NCBI GenBank assembly: GCA_903813345.2 | Contig: CAIIXF020000005.1 | Location: 28,959,375-29,023,374, forward strand | DNA length: 64,000 nt | Reading direction: 5' to 3' | Source of the DNA: Owenia fusiformis | Taxonomy: Eukaryota; Annelida; Polychaeta; Sabellida; Oweniidae | Part shown: in pieces, positions 38,901 through 53,900 of the stretch | Position numbering within the stretch: the stretch's first letter is position 1 | How the letters are laid out: every line of letters starts with the position of its first letter | The notes under the pieces: model-generated | Database searches by the model: none | Seen by the model: only the letters and a program-made list of their open reading frames with translations | What the model was told of the DNA's origin: nothing | Program-made: the position numbers and the translations under genes

Positions 38901-41900
38901 TTCTATAGATCTATTCAAACTTCAAAAATACCTAAAACCCAATCACTCATTAAAGCCAACCTCTTATAACCTAGGTTTGCTTTTTACAATCCAAATCATA
39001 TTAAAATCGAATGTTTAACCAGGTTAGTTGTGAGATTGAGATATTTTTAAGCTTTTGCTATCATGATATATTAGTGTTTAAATTTTAGTTCAATCTGTGT
39101 TGGGTATAAACTGATCTCATTCATGCTAAGTGGTTTAAATCCATAAGTTATTGATAGAGCCATGCAAATAGAAAGCGCGGCAATTTTTATTATCCAATAG
39201 AACGACAGCATCAAGATTATAATTTTCCAATAGGGGTCATATCAATAAATTAACAAATAGATTATTTATTTCGCCAAAACTTGATAACAATTCAACATTT
39301 GTGGTAATATGGTTTGCGTTTTATATGATCACTAAGATTTTAGTTGATTAATAAATTGTTTAATATCAGAGGAAAGTACCTGATATTTTGCAGTTAAAGT
39401 CTGGCGTGTATTAATATGTGAGAAAATCCCTTGAGAAAATCACCTGTGAGCTAGAGTTAATCTATATACAGTCTGCATATATGTACATATAAAGCTTGCT
39501 GCTTCAATCATTATTAATCAGACCGGCAATCTTATCGCAGACAAGAAGTTTCAACAAAAATGACTTATATAGATGACATCGGGTGATTCCTTGAACGATG
39601 AAATATGAACTTTCTGAGAGTTCATAGATTCGGTTTTGAAAAAATGGATTTGGACTCGACGTAGATGTTAACTTTAGCAAGGGGATTTAGTACATATTAA
39701 GTGAATACACAGGGGTTGTATAATTGGCTAATCGGTCTCTGGCAACGAGATATGTATTGTGAGCTATGACTGGTCAATCTCCAATGCAGGGCTATTCATC
39801 TTGGATCATTGCATGAGAGGCAGCTTAACTCTGCAAGGGGAAATGCATGTGATTTGGCTTGGGTGGTTGTGCATAGGTTTAGCCGATTGGGGGATTTCAC
39901 GTCCTAATTTGTGGCACTGAATGCTTTCAATATGCAAACTGTGGAAGCAACACATTTTTAGGCATTTTAATCATGATTCATAATAGGTAAGTTAATATAA
40001 GTTTTATAATTTTGATATTTCCGATTATATTTTCTGTAAGGAAGAATGATAATGAAGTGTAAATTTAATGTAGCTATTATCACTTTGACAGTTTATCCTA
40101 GTTAGGGTGAACTTTGCCTCGGGAGCAGTTTGTCTTAAATACTCAATGAATAGCGAGATAGTGTTAAAAGGTTATCGTGGGTTTTGCTTGTAATTATATT
40201 TGTCTCTCATTGACATTTGTCAGTTTGCTTATTAATTCATTGCTTATTTATTTCACATTCATGATTTTTATGAAGCTGAGATGCCACGGAATTTGACAGA
40301 TATTTTTTCGAATGAGAATGGATGCTTTTTAGAATGCTTGTAAATGCTGCTTCATTAGTTTGTATAAGAATTATTAACCATGTCTATGTTCCTAATTCAG
40401 AGAGATTTTAAGAACTGAATGTTAAGCTTTAGATGTTGTAATCATATGCAATGTTTATGATTCACAAATGGATTTTTGCAAAGTCATTATCCATGGAATT
40501 CATAATTGAGGGAATGACATAAGGGAAAGCAACATTTTCAATAGCCAACTAATTTTCTCTTGACTATCCCAAATGAGGTTTATCGAAAACAATCCACACT
40601 ATTTTAGGAAATATGGATCGAAAAATATGCAACATAAAGAATAAGATATTCTGCAATTGGTTTTTTGGAAAAGTTGCTTTCTCTTTCTCTGATTTTTATT
40701 TTAAAATTCTTTAACATGCTGGTTTCGCTCATTAAACATGCTGGTTCTGCTTGTTAAATACTACAGTTATGAATGCCATTAGCTTTTTAGGTACTAATTT
40801 TGGAGCAATTGTATAGTCTACATTTTTGCCAAAAATTGCAAACATATTGATACATAAATGATTTTGATCGCTCCTTTTCCGAATTAAAGCATTGCTTTTG
40901 AACATGTGATGGAATGTATCTTCTCTATTTGGTATCTTGTATCTGCAATTTTTGGAAAACCTTCTACATTGCTGTCTTCTCCATGTGCTTTGAATTTTTT
41001 GCAGCATTTAATTTTGTTTTTAAAATTTGCTTGGTAAACAGTTGAAAATGCTTTCAATTTTGTATTTTTACAGCTAAGTTTTTGCAGCTTATTATTGTTT
41101 GCTTTTTGTTATTATTTTTGCAGCTAGCTTTTTCATATTTAACAGCATAGAGAGTCTGCTTAATTTTCGTTGTTGCAGTCTAAGTGGTAACTCGGCCGTG
41201 CTGGAACGGTGGTGGAGGAATGCAGATGTTACTACGTTCTGGGGACCTGGTTTCAAGTGGTGGATAGATATCAACCAATCATCTAGCACCATTTGAAATC
41301 AGTGCCCCTAGAAGTTGTCATGGCAACCAATTTAGCCCCATACCAAAAGCCCTGACGGGGTAACCACTCGCTTATTGTTGCTTGCCTGCCTGGCTGTAGT
41401 TTTAGTTTTTGGCAGGTCATTGGGGGCATTTCTGAGACAAGCTTTGAATGTAGCGTGCTTTCCCGGCTTTACTTAAAATGATTATGCGATATATAACTCC
41501 CAAAGTAGTAAATAATTCTAAAGCTTGTATTGGTAACAATTATTTGCATTTAATATGGCATTATAAGTCTTTGAAAACATTTCCAAGAATTGTAAAGCCA
41601 GAATCAAAAGTTGAAAGACCCCATTATGTAATATATGGTAATCAGCATTTATGGATATTGGTTTGTAAAATATTGATGATGGTTTCTAACATGACTCTTG
41701 TAACATTACATTTAGTCCACAAAGGTCGAAAACCGAATCCCAATTTCTACAACTAAATACTTCTTTTAATAACTTTGCAATTTTGTTAATTGTTGGAGGT
41801 TTTATATGCTGTATAATGTAAAGTTTCTTAGGGTTTCTCAAAATTTTTACAAAACTCAAGATATTTGACTTAGGGTTTCTCAAATTTTTTACAAAACTCA

Positions 41901-44900
41901 AGATATTTGACTTTGGGTTTCTCAAATTTTTTACAAAACTCAAGATATTTGAATTTAGCATTTATTAACGATCGATTATACCCTTTCCAGTTATCGAGGT
42001 CATAATCCACTAAAGAAACTTTAGTACAAAACTGTTGAGGTTGGGTCAACATTGGCGTATTGGTATAGAACTCTCCTTGAACTCTCCCCCTACCTCAAAC
42101 TTTACGACCAATTCTTTTAAAAATTGGATAAAAGATTCACATAATTCTTGGCACAGTTGCATAGGTATATATGTTATAATACTAGAATGATTGCAATTTG
42201 TTTACTTTGTTGTTAAGAAACATTGGCACATTTCAGTCAAAGCCCAAATACCCAGAGGCTGGGGAAATTTAAGGGCTTATTCATCTATTATGTCTGTATT
42301 TAAACCTCAATACTTTTGTTGGCATAAGCTTCATATGCTTTGCTGTGCAAACTTTAAACTTCACACAATTCCCAAGTAACGCTTTTCAGACTGTGGATAC
42401 AAACATCTGGATGGGGATTGTATTCTGTGGGACAGTTTATTCGTTGTAAATTAATTGGGCGTTTATATACAACTCTTTGAATGATAAAAAGATTATGCAC
42501 TTTTTGGAGGAACACCAAACTTGGTTCTGAAAAGCATAAGATATGAAAGTATCATAATTTTTTGATAAAATGAGATCTAAGAGAAGAGAGTGCAAATATG
42601 ATCATTTTAATAGCGTATTGTCAGACCGTCAGCAGTATAAAATTACAGTCTTACAAATATAAAATTATACACATATAAAGTAAAATTTTGATATATTCAG
42701 TTTGTACAGATATTGTACCTGAAAATCAACCTATTTGAATTGAAAGATATTCTGATACACTTTCTTTCACCTGTTTTTATTTTTCTAGTGGTTTTAGTTT
42801 TAACGAAATATCATCAATTGAATACGATTTAAATCCAGTTTAAATGAATTCATATTGTCAGTATCATCCATATGTTTTCTTTCAAACTTAATGTCAAATA
42901 TATTGTTTTGTTAAGCTGTATTAATTGAAAACCTGGAGCATTCAACGACATACTTGTAATAGTATATTTGATTGAGGTAGATTAGCATAAAAAGCCGCTA
43001 AATGTAACAATGAATGTATATATTCCCAGATGTCGATTGTTTTAATATCTTGGTTATTCTCACATGTCATTTTAGATTTAAAACACATTTTATTCATCAA
43101 ACTGTCTTCCAATTGGTATTTTAATAGCAGCAATTAAATAAAAAACCTGGAATGAGATTATATCACGCCATCTTGTTTCGTGGAATTATCATACCGCCAT
43201 TTTGACCTAAAGTCTGGTATGCGAACGATCGATAGCAACTGGAATTCTCTGATATTTGTTGAATACATAAAAAAGAAACAATGCTACGCCAGAAAAAATA
43301 TCTGAAATCTTTACATTAATACACATAAGTGTGTATTTTCAACAAAGCTCTGTAGGGATTGTATTCAGTAGCACCTCACCATAGTGGAACTATGTTTGAA
43401 CACCGAACTATACAGAATCACACTCAGAAGCACCTAATGTAGGGTCTAATGTAGGGGTTAAATCCTTTATAATAACTGGCTTCTACAGACAAATATACAG
43501 GCTTAAGCTTTGTTTTGTGTCTTTGAAACTCATGAAAGAGAATGTGTTATTTGATAGAATTGTTAAATTGATTTCTTATAACATGGCAGCCTATACCTAA
43601 AATTTCAATGAGGAATAATCTCTCAAAAATTTGAATGAATGCTGTCATTTTCCAGTATTTCTATCAAATATTGAGTATGCATGACACGCCTGTATACTTT
43701 ATTTTTCATCATTTTAACATCCTTACATATTCTTATTTATATTTTCCATTTTAAAACATCGCCACTTTTCAATATTTCTTATTGGCCCAGATTTTGACGT
43801 GGCAAGATTTCAGTACATAAAACAGGCCCAGTTGAATTGATAAATTATATAAATTAGACATCATTAAATGATTCAGATCTTAAAGGTAAATGTTTGACAC
43901 CTTTGTGCTTAAATTCAGTCTATAGAAAGAAGCTGTATCAGCTGCAAATGATTGCAAAGTTAGATTCTTATAAATAACAATAATTTCAAAATGTCCAAAG
44001 CTAGAATTCCAACATTTACCTAAATAAGAATCATGTGAAAAATACTTAATATATAAAAAAGAACATATAATGTTTTCAGATTTATTAATGTGTCCAAACG
44101 TATTCTGGCTGTATTTCTTAAACTTTGAATTGATTCAGTGTTAAATTAAGTGAATTGACTAAACAGTAAATGGTTTAAAGTTTTGTGGTGCTTTGGATCA
44201 GCTATTGGAAGTATGACGCTACCTAAATAAGCATTTTCCCGCGTTGGGAATAATCTCTCCAAGTATATTAGGATTAAATCTCAAAAGCTTTATTCTATAG
44301 AAATATAATCCTGATTATGAGACTTGTTAGGTAGCATATAATATAATATAGCATTCTACCTTTGAACTCTCAAGTGTATATACAATGTTATATATCATAT
44401 TCTCCGTGTGTTCCACATTGTTTTCTTTGACGGTTTCAAGTTTGATCAATGCTTGGTTACTCATATTCATGAATCATTTTCATTTTCCCTTATAACTACA
44501 TGACTGTATAACTGTATGAGGTACGTTCACTGTATGATATACATGTATATTTGATATTATGTTTCTTTGGTTTTCTACGAATGTCCCAAATTTGGTCAGA
44601 CGTTCCTTCAATCGTTTAATTGTTAGCAGAATTTTATTGCATAAGTCTAATCTGGAGTATTGATATTTAGGTTATCTTTATCAGATATTTCACGATAAGT
44701 GTGTATCTATTCAAAATAGGAATTTAAAAGTCATTTTTCTGTGAACGAGCATTCAATAAGGAAGTTCAATTCATAAATCATCATATAGAAACTGTTCATG
44801 TCTGAATTGTTCTACAAACACAGATATCTCATAAATAGATTTAAAATTGTGAAATCTGTATAGCATATGTTTCCAAGAGGCTCATTTACCTTTCTGAAAG

Positions 44901-47900
44901 TAGGAGCATGTTTTATTCAACAAGACATGTGTTCAATAATTTCCGATGAGTGATTTTTGAATTTGAGAATTCGATCCTTTAGTCACTCTTCATTAAAGAT
45001 GGCCTCCTGTAATTTTATTTCAATGTGTTGTATAATGATTTGCCTATGATAAGTTTTGTTTGAGATAAGTAGACTTCGGTCAGATCCATGCAAAATTACT
45101 AAGCCACGCTTATATATTTCAAGTACAGTAGTGTAGGCAGTGTCATGGGCTTTTGAAAGTCCATGGCAGTGTTACAAACATTTGGTTCAGTGTTACAAGC
45201 ATTTTGGACTCTATTTTGGAATCTATTTAATACTATATCATAATCTATTTTTAAAGCTGTTTTCAACGGTTATGCCACTATATTCTCTGTTAAGTAAGGT
45301 CAAAAATGAATTAAAGATACTATCAATGAGATACATGTACATAGACTTAACGGAAGTCTGCAAAGTAAAATTTGTAAATGAATTGATGGCTGGAATTGTT
45401 GGGGGAATGTGATGGGATTTTATATTGAAGAGGTTGAAATCACCGTGGATGAATTGACTCACAAGACTCCTGTATAAGTTAGATTACAGATTTCAGTTCT
45501 GTTTATCTTATATATAATAACAACCTTTTTATAAACTTTACTGTAGGTGTGTTTACTCTTAGGTTACTTGGGACATGGGCTTTCAACTAATTGAAAGTCC
45601 ATGCTTGGGATCATAAGAATTTGGAGTCTCAATGCTAGTTTGATTTTTAATCGAAAAGAAAACGGGAATACAGAATAGACTCTTCATGTGACTGATTTCA
45701 TTTGGCGCATAGATTCTACAAAAATTTCTAGCACCATTTGAAATCAGTTTTATGGAAAGTTAAAGTCAACTCAGTAAATTCCTCAACAGACATTTTTGTG
45801 TCAGGAAATACAGAAATAATTGGAATCAGAAAGTGGAGAGAACTGGTGATACATCATCACATTGAAGATTTGTTTAAGAAAATGTTGAAGGATATGAGAA
45901 ATAAGAAAGAATCCAGAAGATAGATGAGACCATATCTGACCAAGTGATGTTCCTATAGATGATACCACAATTATGGGAACATATGAAGACATAACCATGG
46001 CAACAGATGAGTCTTAGAAGTAGAACGTTATGGCAACAGGATGAAACAGACATGAAGATTAGTGATGAAATTTTCAGAAGATGATGGGAAGAACAAATTG
46101 AAAAGAAGATGACAAGGGAAAATAGAGAGATGATGAGAAAAAGATGACAAGGAGAGATGATGAGAGAAGAGGAAGATGTTCTGAAGCGAATGTACCATTT
46201 TCCAGAAACAATAAGAACCTCAACAGTACCATGCACAGTGTGTTTCTAATGTTTTGAATCATTTGTAGTTTGCTTATCTTTTATTTAATATTATTTTTAT
46301 TCTTTTGCCAGCTTTGTTTCAGTAACTGCTTTTGCAAGTTTTTTTTTATTCAACTTCAATCAATACAAATGTTTTTCTTTTAGGTTATGCTGCTGCTAAA
46401 TTCATTCTGATAATCATTACAACTTTCTTTTTTGTTACTACAGCATCGCAATATAGGAAGAAAGAATAACTTTTTAAGGCAAGATCATGAAAATTGTATG
46501 AAAATTCTCATTATTTGGAACTTAATCTGATCTGATTGAATACAAAATGTTGAATGTGAATCTAACAGGCTGCCATATTGGATTCCATCATATTTTCCCT
46601 CATTGCTATTCTGAATAGAGTTTGCTAAATCCAAGTACAGAATATTATCATAAATGTAGAAATTATTGATAATTTAGTACTTGAACAACAAGCTCAACTT
46701 GATGGAATCTCTTTCACATTATAACCTGTACTAAGTCCGGATATAATTCGCCCTGGACCAGTATACATAAGGATTGCAGTAATGAATAATTAAATTCATC
46801 GCATGCTATCATCATTGACTATTTCATGAATCAATAAACGCTAAAATCATCATCTGAAACAATTGTATAATTGGCAATAATATTGAATCTATACCAATAT
46901 TTCCATTTATATTATAATCATATGATTTTGCCATGATCCGAATCCATATGAAGAAGTCATGCATCAAATTTCCCATCCACCCACATTTTATATAACCCGA
47001 ACCATTTAAAGAATCTTCTAAAAATCACGGCATGTCCCAGATAATGCAAGATTATGTTTTGTTTTCCATATTTGGTTCACTGGAAAATATTTTTTGATTA
47101 TAGTATAGACATTTTGGTATAACTTCTGAATTCACGATTCTAAAACCTTTAAGACTTATCATCTCGTATTTCATTCATTATCTGTCAGTGTGACATTAAA
47201 GTCCAATTCTTTTTGAAATCATCTCTCTGGTAGATACTCAAAGGAATTGAGTGGTCTCCCGAGGTATCCCATAATTCAATTTTCAACATTCTATCAACAT
47301 TCTGTCAATACAGTGAAGAACGTTTAAACCTTATGTTCTGGTAATGACTTAAGGGATGTTTTGATTGAATTAATATGTGTCAAATCTTCATCCTGGACAT
47401 GTACTTGAATAACCACAACACTCAGTTGATCTCGTGAAGGTTCTGTATTGTGTCCAATTTTGACAATGTCTTCTCAATATAACATGGAAATATTATGATA
47501 TCATAATATGAAGTTTTCCTTTGTAGCTTGGCAGAAAACAGTGAATATTGGAGCTTATGAATGTTGGAAATTTAGAGGAGAAATTATTACGATAGTCCTG
47601 CTTCAAGCCCTTGTGACACATCCCCATATACACCTCAACTGAACAAGCTGTTGGAGGGAGGCAGTCGAAAGACTTGATACAAGATTACAGTTTTCTGAAT
47701 GCAACTTTTTGTTTTGTAGATCAATAAATCATGTTTATTTGGTGAAATGTGGTATATCTACAATTACCAACAACTCTTTTTATTATGGTTTATGTTCAAA
47801 AACAGTTATTTTGATATTGTTGTTGTTTCTATAGCAACGGGAGGCCAAGAAACAGCTCAAGGCGGCACATGAAGCAAAACTTCAAGAGGTCTGCAAAGAA

Positions 47901-50900
47901 TCATTAGGTAAGTAAAAGTAGAAATATTTCCAGAATTTTAGTTATCGTGAAAACTCAATTTTAGCAAATTTGTCATTGGGGATTAACTGTTGAATAAATA
48001 ACCTGTTCACATCATTCATTGAATATGATTCTGCATGGCAGAGAGAAAGAAAACTAGAATGATAGGACGTTTATTTTCTGAGTGTTGCTTGGATACTGTT
48101 ATTTGGGTTAAGACTATATGATATATTTTTGGTTCATCACAGAGACTGATCGTCAGCTGATTACCGAGCGGCAAACAAGACGTGATGAAGCTTTACGCAA
48201 GAAACAGGAAGAAGAAGAGGAAAGAATTCGGGCCAATCAGCTGAGCAGACACGCACGATTTGTAAAACAACCTCAAAAGGCATCATCCTGGCATACCAAC
48301 TCAAGTTCTCATATCAATGAAACAGAAACAGCGCCATCTGTTATTGAATCCGTACCCGAGCAAATTGAACCACGTGAACTCTCAGAGAGGGAGCTGGAGG
48401 CATTGCCATGGCACCATGCGCAGTTGGTACGACTTTACGGAGAGGATGAAGCTGAGGGATTTGTCAATCCGAAGGTGGAAGTGAATAAAAAAGAGGTTCC
48501 TGTTGACCCGTCTCTACGGAAACAAGGAGGTGAGAACCCAATATGAGAATTCTTCTTTGTATACTAAAAATTGATCAACAAGAAATAGCAATTAAATGAT
48601 GGAACTGAATATTCGTTTTATTAAATGCTTATTAATTCATAATCACTGGTAAAATATAAATATAAATCGTTGTCACCCCACTATGTATTACAGAGAAGGG
48701 GGAAAACTTGACAGCTTGATGCAAGGCTAGATACATTTCTTAGAAATCATGTTTTTCAATTCTCTTTAAATCACTCTTAAGAGGGGAACACCCTATTACC
48801 CTACCATTAACTAATACTAGTTCAAGGTATAAGAGTCATTGAAGAATCTTAAAATTTGTATTTGTCTTTGACTTCAGCACTCAGTGCCCCAGAAACAGAC
48901 CATGATATCTGGGGCGTGTAACATTTTTTCTTACAAATCCTTAAATTCTTTACATCTAATGTTAATTGTGGTTTATTTGAATTCCTTTGATTGACATTAC
49001 TAAGTGGCATACCCTCAATTCCAGGCCCTGACCTTTTTCAAATATATTTTTAAATATGCATTAGCGTTGAATACATGCATGGCAGCCCGTCCAGGTGCAT
49101 GTATTTGAGTGCAAATACTGCGATCAATATAGTCACAGCTCAAATTCGATACAATAATACAATTCTGAAAACTCTAAATGGTTTCCAAATAATGAGCCAA
49201 ACAATTTAAACAAATAAATACCATAGAGTGGAGCAGTATGCTACCGTAGAATTCCTTAAGCAAACATTCACGTATTGGAACTTTGTTTCATTTCCCGTTG
49301 ATTTTGTTTCAAATTTCATATTACTGCAAAACTAAGGCCATTTGTTTATTCAAATGCTTTTCTCTGCACCAGTTATGATTTTAATCTAAAATCTTTTTTT
49401 GGATATTAAAATAACTTTCTGCGAATCAGTTATGATTTCAAACTTTCAAATTGAAATCTTTGAACTTCACAAAAGTTATTTGTCTTAAATATACAGTATA
49501 TTGGCATAATTTTGTCAGAAACATTTTTGAATTCATATTGCATAATGTTTCCAGAAACAGCTGGCCATCCTTTCAAACTTAAACCATAGTTTTCCTGGGT
49601 CGTGAATTAAAAATGAGTTATGAATTGAAAATGCAGATTTAATAAAAGTACATGTACTCAAAGGGCATCTGTATACCAAACATATGTTGGCATTCTTTGT
49701 TAGAAAATGATTTTTTGTTCAATAAGTTCGGACTAAAATCACAATGCATCATGAGTTATGCTGGTATGTGCAATATGCTGGTATATGCAATATCATATTA
49801 TTAATAATATTACATAACATATCAATAAATTAATAATAATAAGAATTGCAAATACTCTTGAAACGGTTGCATGCAATAACATGTACCAACCAGAGTAGTT
49901 CAATATTGTTCATATTTTGCCATTAATTTCAAAATGGAGGTCTGCAGGAGTATAAATGATTGATTTTTACTTAGGGAACCCTTGTACAATTGCCCTATTG
50001 GACGCAGGGCTTTTGTTTAGAGTCAGGCGATGAATCTATCGATTGTTATACTACTTCACCGTATAGTATGTGTAATGATTGAATCTAAATAATCCTGACA
50101 TTTTCATTTCATGTTATGTTGTTATGTATATCAAGAAATATCTATTGATTCTGTTCAAATTCTAATTTTTGTGCAATTTTGCCTCCTGGTTTTATCTTTG
50201 CTTTTTAGTTGTTTTTGATGTGGTATGTTTCTTGAAATATTGTTAAAATAAATATTTTTGATAGGGATAAGGCTAATTAATGTCAATAACGTTGAAATTA
50301 GAGTTACCCAATTTGACTCCCGCACTCCAAATCCTAACAAGGAGCTGTATTAATAAAGTTGACAGCCAGTTTTGTATTACTCTTAAAGAACATAGTATTT
50401 CATTCGTTTTATCATGTAAACATAATCCTGGATCTTTTTAATTGAGTTTTCTCGAAGTATGGACCACATAATCAATTCTTCATCTTTGGGTACAAGAAAA
50501 TCAACTCACTTCTATCTGACATATTTGTTAGCCTAATATTAAACCTTGTAAAAAAGTTCAATTATTTGTTCAAAATAATTATTAATTTGTGACAACCAAA
50601 CCTTCCTGAAATTACTATTACAGTGAAACCTGTTAAGTGGAACACCTTAATAAGTGCGACATTTTCAGACTTCCACAATTCATTTTTAACATCCATGATG
50701 CTTCGCTACATGACATATTGGACTGAGGAATGGGAATGGCATGCCAAAGGGGGGACTAGAACATGCTTGAAAATCGGTGTGAGGTCGGGTTCGGCCGAGT
50801 AAGCACCTCCTGCTGTATACTCCCCGTCCATATGAGCTATCATATGGAACACCTAGTGGTCTGGTGGTTGGCCACATAAACAAGCTTTGTTCTAGTGGGA

Positions 50901-53900
50901 CTTAGGTGGACTGGGTCACCTTTGGGTTCCACTTATCTCTTCTTCTGATCCACAGCCATCTGGAGCTGTCTTCTGCTGCTGAGCTGATAGACTTTAAGGC
51001 ACTCTTGAGCTCCTCAATTGACTTCATGTTAAATGAAGCTCTGTATGTGGAACTCCTCCAAGATGGAACAACTTATAAGTATCAAAGGTGTTCCACTTAG
51101 ACAGGGTTTACTGTAGTTTACTGTTCTACAGTTTTTCTGAATCGTCTGTTTAATACACTGTACATTTTATATACTAGTACATGTATCTGAGTTCAAAACT
51201 ATATAGTACCAAACTGAGGCCATAGCTTACACATTTACATTGCGTTTTATTTTTAAATCTGATTATCTCAAAGATTAATCATTTTAGACAGCATGTGTTA
51301 AATCAGGATTTCTCTAAGTCCATGTTATATAATACATCAGTTTCCACATCACATCATATGAAATGATCCACAAGGATAATGTATGAAACACATATATTCA
51401 TGCTCTGTGATCGCTCTTTGCACAAAGTGTTTACATGGAGGGTGGGATAAGATTATTTTTGTAATTCATCATTTCATCTGGAAAAGTAGATTTACAAAAG
51501 ATAAGAAGGTATTAACTCTGTCATGTAAAGTTAACTATTCACTGAATATCATGAAGTGTACTAAACTCAGGTGAAATAAAACATGCATCACTAAATCCCA
51601 AATTCCAAATTACTTTGTCATATTTAAATTAAGGGGAGGGGGTTAATACTTCACAAACCAAGGCCCTCAACAAAGTTCAACATTGTAAAATTTTGCAAGT
51701 CAAATCAGTTACAAATAAAAACCCTAAGTTCATTTTTAAAACAGTGTAGTTTTTCCTGGATCATCTAGAAATGTTCTGTTATATGGAGAATAGGTCTAGC
51801 TTCTTTTGGCAGTTATATATATAAAAAAATATTTAAAACTGTATGAATTGTACTTCTAATATGGCCAGAACAGTTGAGTATATCTCTGTTACAAAAGTGT
51901 AGAAAAACGATAAATATATAAAAATAGAAATAATTTCATTTCCTTTCATCGATTCATTTCAGGGGGCATTAAACTTTCAGAGAATATAGAACTATCATCA
52001 GAGAATGAACCACTATTAGGTTTATCCACTACGGCATTGCAGTGGCTATAATGTTTCCCGCCATGTCATCTGTCGTTTCACCAACATGCTCGGAAGGTAT
52101 TTCATGGGCGACACTTTTCCTTCATGTTTTTACGCCGACACATTAACAGATTCCCAACTTTGATTGTGTGGTTTTCTTAACATCAGTTAAACTTTTGCAA
52201 GATCAAATTTTTTTTTTAATTTTATTATTTCCAAACATTTCTGACCATTTTAATTTAATTTTAATAAGTGTGAAATTGCACCAATGAATGACTGCACACA
52301 AACAGCTAATACGTGTTACAAATTTTTCCCTTTTATTTTCCGTGTTTTCCAAATTTATTTATACACATTTACAGCACTGTTCACTTTGAAGGAAAGGTGT
52401 TCAACATGAAATCCAAAATAACCAAGAAAAAAATGATTACTAACCTCAATAAAAATAATATGATTTAAAAAAAAATACATGTGACAACCTATAATAACAA
52501 ATAATAATGACAACAAAAAGTTTATAGTCATAGTAGACGTATGTATAAACACATTTTGGTAAGCTAAAAGTCAAGTTAACTAATATTGATATGACCGTGA
52601 GAGTACATCCATGATTGTAATCATGCCTTTAAAATTAGAAACAAGGTCAGGTATATCTAGAAATCATATCAGAGACGTCATATTAAAATAACTCAATTTA
52701 TACAAAACATCCAGGACAGGTGATTTCTTAAATGAAGTTTTATTTTTATAACACTGCTGTTGTAAAGTACATTTCAATCAACTTCCAGACACTGTATTAA
52801 TATTTTGAATATCAAGCTTGAATAGATGCCAGCTTAATGAGACCTTATTAAATTCATTTCGCTTTAAAAGACACAGCTCGAAAAAGCTTGAAAACCAACA
52901 AAACCACAGGGTGCTGTGAATGCCCACTTGACCTTTTGTGACCTTACAGCTCGAAGATCAGGTCGGTTAAAGGTCAACAGATAGTGCAGACGTGGTCTTA
53001 TGATTTAAAGAGTATATTTGAGTGACAGACAATTAATATTTGAACAGCCTCCGGTTAACAGATAAAACTTTGTGAGAGTATAATTGGGTGTGCATCAAAT
53101 AAAAGAAAAAGGTGTTTGAAAAACAAACGTTTTAACGCTCATGTAATATGATACTGTCATATGTACATCAAATCAAAGTTTCCATGTGAATTTGTCAGCA
53201 TTTTCATCAACAGGTGTACAAAAATTAATTCCCTGGAAATCCATTGATTTTCTCCTTGATTTAATAGTCAAACCTATTCATAGACAACCCACAAGTAAAA
53301 GAAACTGAATAACTGAATCATAGACCCCTAGTATTTTGTGCAAGAATTTCTCATTCCATCCATCACAGCCGATTAATAATTATTAATATATTTTAATTTT
53401 GTGATTTCAGGTCGTGCTGGTGCCAATGCATTATGGGATACATTACGCAATAAGTCGAAGGAAAAGATGGAAGAAGTTGACATGATGATTCCGGAAGAAC
53501 TAAAAGTAAGAACTCTCGTTGGCTTTAATTAAGCATAATTTGCTGGTGTATGTGTATGTGGGAGTTGCCTGATTAATGTCAGCCTCGGTTTTGCTCACGT
53601 CATCTTCAGCTCAAAAGATCTGATGACGTAAATCCGGCATTCTCATCGGCCAATCATTGTGCAGCACACGCACCTGTTTTTCAAAATAATCTCGAACTAT
53701 GAAAAGCGAAATTCAATCGTAATTTTCGATATTACCATGTATTTAGTAAGTGGGAGTTGCCTGATTTGTCAGCGTCAGTTTTGCTCACGCCATCTTCAGC
53801 TCAAAAGATCTGATGACGTAAATCCAGTATTCTCATCGGCCAATCATTGTGCAGCACACGCACCTGTTTTTCAAAATAATGTCGAACTATGATAAGTAAA

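Larger units (their letters stand above)
33780..47834 (+). other. Intron 7 content (14 kb)
   Basis: Holds a MITE at 34289-34405, a possible decayed transposon frame (35444-35650), the candidate exon at 36367, a GTGAACCCCC copy, a small GC-richer open frame (41160-41299), a 42-bp triplication (41826-41955), a purine-rich tract (46075-46190) and a TTGATACAAGA fragment near 47640. The stretch 37400-41100 is AT-rich and repeat-poor, with nothing I can name. Confidence 0.5.
48530..53410 (+). other. Intron 9 content
   Basis: Holds a TTGATGCAAGGCT fragment (48680-48810), the 493-bp pogo-like MITE, and the candidate exon at 51963. The remainder is AT-rich with no recognisable feature. Confidence 0.55.

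Noticed and set aside
41870-42052. Minus-strand frame with repeated FCKKFEKPK
   Set aside because: It translates the 42-bp tandem array.
45738-46236. Open frames on both strands in a purine-rich region
   Set aside because: Low-complexity purine sequence opens frames by chance; no splice sites or homology were recognised.
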